Of a stretch of 28,457 nt of DNA, positions 23,312 to 28,457 are shown piece after piece. Source of the DNA: JADJNW01 sp964523725. Lineage in GTDB: Bacteria; Bacteroidota; Bacteroidia; Chitinophagales; Saprospiraceae. The stretch is taken from NCBI GenBank assembly GCA_964523725.1, contig CAZGAU010000058.1, positions 1-28,457 on the forward strand, given 5' to 3'. Position 1 is the stretch's first letter, and each line of letters opens with the position of its first letter. A program made the position numbers and the translations under genes. The notes under the pieces are model-generated. The model was not told the DNA's origin. It did not search any database and worked only from the letters and a program-made list of their open reading frames with translations.

Positions 23312-23319
23312 CAAAAATA
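23312..23319 (-). promoter_or_regulatory. Putative -7 element TATTTTTG for the LptF/G-PAP2 operon
   Basis: Exact TAnnTTTG on the minus strand, 17 bases before the ATG at 23294, implying a very short leader. No clear -33 box. Confidence 0.4.
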
Positions 23320-23488
23320 AGCCTAAAACGGCAGTTTGTATAAAAAATTGGCTTGTTGTTATTGCTTATCGGTTATTTGTAGCCTGTTATTTGGTTATCA
23401 AAGAATTGGGGACGAAAATAAAAATCATTCCAGAACCCCAATCAATTATTAACAAATGACAATTTTCCGAAAAAAGTTGTATTTGAGC

Positions 23489-23514
23489 TGTAACATTTTT
23501 CAAAACCAATCGTC
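23489..23514 (+). promoter_or_regulatory. ECF-type promoter (TGTAAC - 16 bases - CGTC) before the second sigma gene
   Basis: TGTAAC at 23489-23494 and CGTC at 23511-23514 are separated by 16 bases, the classical ECF arrangement (AAC at -35, CGTC at -10). Transcription would begin near 23520, only a few bases before the ATG at 23526. Autoregulation by the sigma factor encoded here is the natural reading. Confidence 0.6.
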
Positions 23515-23525
23515 CTGCTGATGTC

Positions 23526-24029
23526 ATGAGCCTAATGTACTTTAAACAAAACATATTACCCGCTAAAGACAAACTGTATCGCTTCGCCCAAAGCATTCTA
23601 AAAAATGCAATGGAAGCGGAAGACGTGGTGCAGGAAGTGCTGGTGCGAATCTGGCAAAAGCGGGATTCCTGGCACGAAATTGAAAACATGGAAGCCATGA
23701 CCATGAAAATGACGAAAAATCTGGCACTGGACAAGCTGAAATCGAAATACAATCGCACCGACAGTCTGCCGGAATATGCCGACTGGCGTGACGATGCGGC
23801 TCAACCAGACGAAGTAACCGAAAGTAACGATATGATCGACCGCATTCGAAACATTATGAATGAACTGCCTGAAAAACACCGATTGGTGATGCAACTCCGG
23901 GACATCGAAGGCTTAAGCTACGAAGAAATCAGCCAGACGCTGGATATGCCCATGAGTCAGGTAAAAACCAATCTTTTCAGAGCCAGAACCCATATTCGCG
24001 AGCATTTGATCAAAAACCAAATCGCATGA
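23526..24029 (+). CDS. ECF sigma factor of the DUF4252 operon
   Basis: A 167-residue sigma-70 factor. Region 2 spans about 4-72 (MYFKQNILPAKDKLYRFAQSILKN, AEDVVQEVLVRIWQKRD, MTKNLALDKLKSKY), and region 4 about 110-162 (MNELPEKHRLVMQLRDIEGLSYEEISQTLDMPMSQVKTNLFRARTHIREHL). Three start ATGs compete: 23521 opens only two codons and overlaps as ATGTCATGA, 23526 gives MSLMYFKQ, and 23535 gives MYFKQN. I keep 23526, but the predicted transcript start near 23520 would leave almost no leader, which favours 23535. The stop overlaps the next ATG (ATGA). An ECF-type promoter just upstream suggests self-activation. Signal unknown. Confidence 0.9.
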   Translation: MSLMYFKQNILPAKDKLYRFAQSILKNAMEAEDVVQEVLVRIWQKRDSWHEIENMEAMTMKMTKNLALDKLKSKYNRTDSLPEYADWRDDAAQPDEVTESNDMIDRIRNIMNELPEKHRLVMQLRDIEGLSYEEISQTLDMPMSQVKTNLFRARTHIREHLIKNQIA

Positions 24030-24532
24030 AACATCAAGAAATAATCAAGCTACTGGACAAATATTTTGACGGGGAAAGTTCCCTGCAGGAAGAAACGCAA
24101 TTGCGCGAATACTTCAATGGTCAGGAGGTGCACGAATCACTGCGCTCTTATCAGCCCTTGTTCGGCTTTTTTCAGCAAGAGCGAGAGCAGAAACTGGATG
24201 AACTATTTGAAGCCCGATTATTACAACAATTGCAAGAAACCGAACAGCCTCGCCTGCGCATTCGCCGTCTGAGCTTGTGGGTAACCCGGGCTGCTGCGAT
24301 TATATTGCTGACCATCGGTGGCTGGTGGATTTACAACACCATACAACAACCTGAATCAGAGCCAGTTGCACAAATCATCGACTGGTCGAAATACGAGCCT
24401 GAAACCCCGGAAGAAGCATATCAAGTGTTAAAAACATCTTTGAAAAAAGCTTCTACCGAATTAAAACAAGGCGCTACCACTGCCGCTCAGGAAATGGGCA
24501 AAGTGCGTAAAATGAATGAAATAGTTCAGTAA
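24026..24532 (+). CDS. Single-pass membrane protein, probable anti-sigma factor
   Basis: A 168-residue protein. The cytoplasmic part (1-88) begins MKHQEIIKLLDKYFDGESSLQEETQLREYF, the pattern of small anti-sigma or zinc-finger-less regulators in Bacteroidota. One transmembrane helix lies at about 89-106 (VTRAAAIILLTIGGWWIY). A short periplasmic tail (EPETPEEAYQVLKTSLKKASTELKQGATTAAQEMGKV) is helical and acidic-to-basic. There is no HxxxCxxC zinc motif and no FecR domain. Translational overlap with the sigma gene is the main reason for the anti-sigma call. The periplasmic tail contains EEAYQVLKTSLKKAS, seen in other sigma-linked proteins of the phylum, a possible partner site for the DUF4252 proteins encoded next. 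Confidence 0.7.
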   Translation: MKHQEIIKLLDKYFDGESSLQEETQLREYFNGQEVHESLRSYQPLFGFFQQEREQKLDELFEARLLQQLQETEQPRLRIRRLSLWVTRAAAIILLTIGGWWIYNTIQQPESEPVAQIIDWSKYEPETPEEAYQVLKTSLKKASTELKQGATTAAQEMGKVRKMNEIVQ

Positions 24533-24578
24533 ATAAAATTCGATTGTTTTTAATTCACATTATAAAAATTCAATAAAA

Positions 24579-25124
24579 ATGAAGCTACTCAAAGTTTTAG
24601 TTGTAATGCTCGTGGTAAGCTGCTTAAGCGCCGCGGCATATGCACAGACGAACGCGATCGACAAATATTTTTCGCAGTATGTAAATGACGAAAACTTTAC
24701 CGTTGTTTACATCAGCCCGAAAATGTTCCAAATGATCGACAAACTGAAAATCGACGGTATGGACGACGACGAAGGCAAAGCCATCATGGAAATCGCCAAG
24801 GATCTGCGCGGTCTCCGGGTGCTGACTACCGACGTAAGCCCCCAGAAATATTACAAAGAAGCCAAATCAAAGATCAATACCAGCGAATACGAGGTGTTAA
24901 TGACGGTACGCGATAAAGACGGCGAAAACGTAGAGTTTCACGTGAAGGAAGCCGCCGGCTCCAATGGCAATGTATTCGAAGAGTTCTTTTTGCTGGTAGG
25001 CGGCGAGGATGAGTTTGTCCTGGTGAGTTTTGTTGGGAAAATCGACCTGGCCAAGATTTCCAGGCTGGCCAACAGCATTGAAGGTAAAGACGAAAAAAAG
25101 CCATCTTCCAACAAGCAGGAATAA
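24579..25124 (+). CDS. DUF4252 protein 1
   Basis: A 181-residue secreted protein. It has a signal peptide (MKLLKVLVVMLVVSCLSAAA, cleavage near YAQ); the Cys15 in the hydrophobic core is not a good lipobox. The mature protein opens IDKYFSQYVNDENFTVVYISPKMF and carries GLRVLTTD, YEVLMTVRDKDGENVEFHVKE and the shared DEFVLVSFVGKIDLAKISRL, the pattern of DUF4252. The tail is charged and disordered (KGKDEKKPSSNKQE-like). It lies 46 bases after the anti-sigma candidate and is presumably the first effector of the sigma operon. Function of the family is unknown. Confidence 0.88.
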   Translation: MKLLKVLVVMLVVSCLSAAAYAQTNAIDKYFSQYVNDENFTVVYISPKMFQMIDKLKIDGMDDDEGKAIMEIAKDLRGLRVLTTDVSPQKYYKEAKSKINTSEYEVLMTVRDKDGENVEFHVKEAAGSNGNVFEEFFLLVGGEDEFVLVSFVGKIDLAKISRLANSIEGKDEKKPSSNKQE

Positions 25125-25259
25125 AAATCACCCGATTTTCCATATTACAACACCCCGGGGTAATTATTATACAATTGTAATAAAGTCTGGAGATTATTTA
25201 CAACACTTGAATGATAAAACGCTTTTTTTACAAAAATTATCAAATCTAAACCATTGCTT

Positions 25260-25838
25260 ATGAAAACGCTGCTGCTATCCCTCAGTTTACTCCTGATTAG
25301 TGCTACGATCGTACAGGCACAGCGTCCGGCTGCTGAATTTTACCGCCAAAACAAACATCTGGAAGGTGTTCGGAATTTCAAAATCCCTGGTTGGCTGATG
25401 TGGTTTGGCAGTGGCATTGCTTATGATATGGTCAAAGACGAAGATGCCAAGGTAGCGTTGAAGCTGGCCAGAAAAGTGAAGAAAATGCGTTTTATGATCG
25501 CCGAAGACCAAAACCCCATCCCTGTTGCTTCCGTCAATAATTTTGTGAGCGAAAGTCGCCGCAGCGGTTATGCCGACCTTATCTACGTGCGCGACGGCGC
25601 CACTACCGTCAATGTAATGGGCAGAATCAAGAAAAATGACAAATTCAAAGACCTGGTCTTTATGGTTCAGGAAAACGATGAGTTTGTTTTTTTTCATATG
25701 AAATCGAATATCAAAATGAAGGATCTATCTGAAATGATCAACCATTTTATGACCGATTTCCCCATCAACGACAAGGCCCGCAAAAAGGAAAAGGAAGAAA
25801 AAGAGAAGCAGAAAAACAAGAAGATTCCGAGAGCTTAA
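25260..25838 (+). CDS. DUF4252 protein 2
   Basis: A 192-residue secreted paralogue. ATG at 25260 is chosen over an in-frame TTG at 25254; it opens a signal peptide (MKTLLLSLSLLLISATIVQA). It shares with its neighbours an N-terminal helix (AAEFYRQNKHLEGVRNFKIP), a KMRFMIAED strand, LIYVRDGATTVNVMGRIK and DEFVFFHMKSNIKMKDLSEM. The C-terminus is a very lysine- and glutamate-rich tail (about 175-192), likely disordered or coiled. The 135-base gap before it contains no clear terminator and no clear promoter, so it may be read through from the sigma gene or have its own control. Function unknown. Confidence 0.88.
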   Translation: MKTLLLSLSLLLISATIVQAQRPAAEFYRQNKHLEGVRNFKIPGWLMWFGSGIAYDMVKDEDAKVALKLARKVKKMRFMIAEDQNPIPVASVNNFVSESRRSGYADLIYVRDGATTVNVMGRIKKNDKFKDLVFMVQENDEFVFFHMKSNIKMKDLSEMINHFMTDFPINDKARKKEKEEKEKQKNKKIPRA

Positions 25839-25971
25839 TTTTTTGTGCAACTGTGTTTTAGTGTTATGGTAGTATCGCTCTGAAAAGAATTGGACAAGTT
25901 GACCAACTATAACACGATCGCACCATATTACAATAATTCCATTCTTTCACCCACTCAAAAACTTAAAGACG

Positions 25972-26496
25972 ATGAGAAAAATCCTAGTATTTGCTGTGCT
26001 CATGGGCATAGCCAGCCTGAGTTTTGCGCAAGCCAAAGCAGTTCGAAGTTTCTACGACAAGTATAAAAATATGGAAAACGTCACCGATCTTAAGCTTCAG
26101 GGCTGGGTGCTCAAGCTCGCGTCCAGCTACGCAGATGAAGCAGAAGAAGCGCGTTTATTAAGAAAAATCACCAAACTGCGTATTCTGACCATGGAAAACG
26201 GGAATCTGGTGACTTCCCAGGAATATCGCTCCTTGATAAAAAGTGTCAAACAAGATTCATTCGAAGAGCTTTTCCAAATACGCGAAGACGGGCAGGTTGT
26301 AGAGTTTCTGATTCGTGAAAAGGGCGACACCATCACCGATGTGCTAATGCTGGTGAGCAGCGACGACGAATTTGTTTTGCTTAGCCTGGAAGGCGCCCTT
26401 AAATTCAGCGACCTCAACGATCTGAACATTGAAGTAGATGGTTCGGAGCACTTTAAGAAATTACCCGACGATAAAAAAGATATTCCGAAAGCTTAG
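25972..26496 (+). CDS. DUF4252 protein 3
   Basis: A 174-residue secreted paralogue with signal peptide MRKILVFAVLMGIASLSFAQ. The mature part follows the same plan: SFYDKYKNMENVTDLKLQGWV, KLRILTMEN, FQIREDGQVVEFLIREKG and DEFVLLSLEGALKFSDLNDL. It is closer to protein 2 in the helix after the first motif (GWVLKLASSYADEAEEARLLRKITKLR against GWLMWFGSGIAYDM...ALKLARKVKKMR) than to protein 1. The 133-base upstream gap contains CCATATTACAA at 25923-25933, also present before protein 2. A strong terminator follows at 26524. Confidence 0.88.
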   Translation: MRKILVFAVLMGIASLSFAQAKAVRSFYDKYKNMENVTDLKLQGWVLKLASSYADEAEEARLLRKITKLRILTMENGNLVTSQEYRSLIKSVKQDSFEELFQIREDGQVVEFLIREKGDTITDVLMLVSSDDEFVLLSLEGALKFSDLNDLNIEVDGSEHFKKLPDDKKDIPKA

Positions 26497-26523
26497 TATA
26501 AATTTCCAAGTGACGCTTAAATG

Positions 26524-26559
26524 ACGGGCTATTCGCGACTTGCGGGCAGCCCGTTTTTT
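26524..26559 (+). terminator. Rho-independent terminator of the DUF4252 operon
   Basis: Arms ACGGGCT and AGCCCGT pair perfectly, with an inner CGC/GCG pair inside a 17-base loop, then TTTTTT at 26554-26559. Confidence 0.8.
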
Positions 26560-26688
26560 GTTAACGAAAATTTTAAAATTTAAAAAAAATGCGCTGATAA
26601 ATTTTGCAATGTGTACTTTCGTCCGTCGTGTTCTGAAAATCAGACAAATTTTCTATAAAATTATTTTGCGGATTGAAAAAGTGCAACC

Positions 26689-27750
26689 ATGACAAAAAAA
26701 GTAATCTATGGCATTCAGCAAGTGGGTGTCGGTGTAGCAAATGTTTCAGAAGCCTTCAAATGGTATGGTAAGAACTTATGCTCCAATATTCTCGTTTTCG
26801 ACGATGATAACACAGCAACGCATATGGCGCCTTACATGGGTGGGGAACCGCATAAAAAACGTGCGATCCTTGCGATCAATATGCGCGGTGGCAGCGGCTA
26901 TGAGCTTTGGCAATACCTTGATCGCACGCCTGTGGCTTCCCAAAACTCAATTAAGATGGGTGATCTGGGTATTTTCACCGTCAGCGTAAAATCCAAAAAT
27001 ATTCAGCACAGCTTTTCCACGCTAAAGGCAAACGATGTAAATATCCTGAGCGATATTGAACATGCACCCGATGGTACACCTTACTTTTTCATCAAAGACA
27101 ATGAGGGCAACATCATTCAAATCATAGAATACAGCTCCTGGTACTCAGAGAACAAATCCCATGTAGGTGGCGTCTGCGGCTGTATGATCGGCGTCTCCGA
27201 TATCGAGCGCGCGATGGCGCTATATAGCGATGTGCTAGGATATGATAAAATTATATATGATGAAACTGGTGTTTTCGATGATTTTAAAACCTTACCCGGT
27301 GGTCAGGAAAAAATACGCCGGGTGCTACTCGAACACAGCGAAATGCGTGTAGGAGGATTGAGCCTTCTGTTTGGCAAAAGTCATATCGAACTGGTGCAGG
27401 TGCTTGAACGCGAACCCGTGAAAATCTTCGCTGATCGTTACTGGGGCGACCTCGGTTATATTCACCTATGCTTTGATGTGCGCGGCATGCATGCCTTGAA
27501 AAAAGAGTGCGCCGATAAGGGCTTTCCATTCCGTGTGGACAGCGAAAACTCTTTCCAGATGGGCGAAGCAGCCGGTCATTGGAGCTATATCGAAGACCCG
27601 GACGGTACGCTGATCGAATTCGTGGAAACGCATAAAATCCCGATCGTCAAAAAATGGAACTGGTACATGAACCTGCAAAAACGCGACCCGCTGAAGCCTT
27701 TGCCTAACTGGATGATCAGCGCGCTTGGGTTCAACAAAGTAAAGTTTTAA
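26689..27750 (+). CDS. Two-domain VOC (glyoxalase/bleomycin-resistance fold) protein
   Basis: A 353-residue cytosolic protein with two VOC modules, about 5-150 and 160-315, plus a tail of about 35 residues. Aligning the two halves on the shared GDLG (91-94, 253-256 region) and ELxQ motifs places the possible metal ligands: Q11, E72, T97 and E147 in domain 1; G164, E234, H259 and E310 in domain 2. In glyoxalase I, a site is built from (H/Q, E) of one module and (H, E) of the other, so Q11/E72/H259/E310 would form one complete site while G164/E234/T97/E147 could not. Reaction and substrate are unknown. A TACTTTCG at 26614, one mismatch from the -7 consensus, could be its promoter. It is followed by two inverted repeats. 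Confidence 0.85.
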   Translation: MTKKVIYGIQQVGVGVANVSEAFKWYGKNLCSNILVFDDDNTATHMAPYMGGEPHKKRAILAINMRGGSGYELWQYLDRTPVASQNSIKMGDLGIFTVSVKSKNIQHSFSTLKANDVNILSDIEHAPDGTPYFFIKDNEGNIIQIIEYSSWYSENKSHVGGVCGCMIGVSDIERAMALYSDVLGYDKIIYDETGVFDDFKTLPGGQEKIRRVLLEHSEMRVGGLSLLFGKSHIELVQVLEREPVKIFADRYWGDLGYIHLCFDVRGMHALKKECADKGFPFRVDSENSFQMGEAAGHWSYIEDPDGTLIEFVETHKIPIVKKWNWYMNLQKRDPLKPLPNWMISALGFNKVKF

Positions 27751-27754
27751 TGAT

Positions 27755-27772
27755 ATAATATCACGATATTAT
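27755..27772. repeat. A/T-rich perfect palindrome after the VOC gene
   Basis: Arms ATAATATC/GATATTAT around AC begin five bases after the stop at 27748-27750. It may be an operator or an RNA-processing hairpin ahead of the real terminator. Confidence 0.5.
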
Positions 27773-27785
27773 GATGTTTTCAGGA

Positions 27786-27817
27786 AAGGCTGTTTACAGA
27801 AGTAAATAGCCTTTTTT
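27786..27817 (+). terminator. Rho-independent terminator of the VOC gene
   Basis: A 12-base stem (left arm AAGGCTGTTTAC, right arm GTAAATAGCCTT, one G-T pair) with an AGAA loop runs into TTTTTT at 27812-27817. Confidence 0.85.
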
Positions 27818-27872
27818 CTTGAACTTTTCCCGATAAATATTGTCAGAAAATTTCACCGAATCATTTACCACA

Positions 27873-28457
27873 ATGAAAAAAATTACGCTGATCCTCTTAT
27901 TGCTTTTACAAATTAGCTTTTTACAAGCCCAGACTTACCAACCCGGCAAACTTGCCAGTAATAATTTCTATGAAATCGTTCCTTTTGAATGGGTAAAAGA
28001 TAAAATCATTATACCCGTCCAAATCAATGATCATACTTATCGTTTTATCTTCGATACCGGCGCAGTACTGTTTATATCTTCTAAGATCCAGCAGGAATGT
28101 GGGCTGGATAAAAAAGGCTCTGCCAATATCAGCGATGCTACCGCTAATAAACAACGCAATGATTTATTTACGATTCCCGAAGTAAAAATAAATAACATTT
28201 CATTTACAAATGCAAAAGCTGTAAAAAGCGACTTTTTTGATATCTATCCAGCAAATTGCTTCGAGGTGGACGGCTTCATCGGTAGCGATTTTTTAACCAA
28301 AATGATCGTACAATTTGATCTTGAGAATCGGCGATTAATTCTGACTGATCAGCCAGAACGCTTGTCTTTACAAGCTAAAAAGTCCATCAAAATGAACGTG
28401 GATAAAGCCCAGGGATCGCCACACATCAAGATCAACCTTGCTGGCGGCATCCGGGAA
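27873..28457 (+). CDS. Secreted retropepsin-like aspartic protease, cut by window edge
   Basis: An open frame of 195 codons runs from ATG at 27873 to the right edge with no stop. The start MKKITLILLLLLQISFLQAQ is a signal peptide. The domain that follows has IPVQINDHTYRFIFDTGAV (about 49-67), where DTGA is the aspartic-protease active-site motif of the clan AA (retropepsin-like, pepsin-fold single lobe) family. A matching second element, VDGFIGSDFLTKMIVQFDLENRRL (about 130-155), resembles the GxDFL-type family signature. Bacterial versions are periplasmic or surface proteins and are common in Bacteroidota, often with a C-terminal PDZ or second protease domain, which cannot be seen here. Confidence 0.85.
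   Translation, partial: MKKITLILLLLLQISFLQAQTYQPGKLASNNFYEIVPFEWVKDKIIIPVQINDHTYRFIFDTGAVLFISSKIQQECGLDKKGSANISDATANKQRNDLFTIPEVKINNISFTNAKAVKSDFFDIYPANCFEVDGFIGSDFLTKMIVQFDLENRRLILTDQPERLSLQAKKSIKMNVDKAQGSPHIKINLAGGIRE

Overview
This window looks like a chromosomal segment of a Bacteroidota bacterium, most likely a Saprospiria, Chitinophagia or Cytophagia relative. The signs are a type IX secretion C-terminal sorting domain, DUF4249 and DUF4252 proteins, a FecI/FecR/STN-TonB-receptor operon, several TAnnTTTG-type -7 promoter elements and mostly weak Shine-Dalgarno sites. I see no rRNA, tRNA, CRISPR array, prophage or recognisable defence system, and no stretch over 300 bases without a gene.

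Layout. 1-1271 (-) is a secreted protein of unknown function cut by the window edge. 1497-2632 holds a TapB-like secreted protein converging on a stand-alone T9SS sorting domain. 2725-9337 is a surface-glycan locus: a Wzx-like flippase (-), then on + a zinc-ribbon methyltransferase, a nonulosonic-acid (sialic acid/KDN) synthase, a CMP-nonulosonate synthetase fused to a HAD phosphatase, a putative sialyltransferase and a GT2 glycosyltransferase. Most steps needed to make, activate and attach a nine-carbon acidic sugar are therefore next to each other, and the sequence points to the 9-phosphate route known from animals and from Bacteroides KDN synthesis.

9334-10202 is a RAYT transposase framed by REP-like palindromes. 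Each intact palindrome is preceded by GTAA at fixed spacing, and the first GTAA supplies the stop codon of the GT2 gene. Next come an AraC-type regulator with two tandem HTH domains, a SnoaL-like protein and a YHS-domain protein ended by a clear terminator. Housekeeping genes follow: a uracil-DNA-glycosylase-like protein (-), an RsmF-like rRNA m5C methyltransferase (+) and a Crp/Fnr regulator (-).

15351-20755 (-) is a cell-surface signalling and uptake operon: ECF sigma, FecR, TonB-dependent receptor with STN domain, and a DUF4249 lipoprotein. 20977-23294 (-) couples an LptF/LptG-family permease to a PAP2 phosphatase by an ATGA overlap, pointing to envelope lipid work. 23526-26559 (+) is a second ECF sigma operon with a small membrane anti-sigma candidate and three diverged DUF4252 paralogues, preceded by a textbook ECF-type promoter that suggests autoregulation. 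The window ends with a two-domain VOC (glyoxalase-fold) protein and the start of a secreted retropepsin-like protease.

The most rewarding items are the 9-phosphate-type nonulosonate module, the REP/RAYT element with its GTAA guide, the sigma/anti-sigma/triple-DUF4252 system, and the VOC protein with one composite Q-E-H-E metal site.
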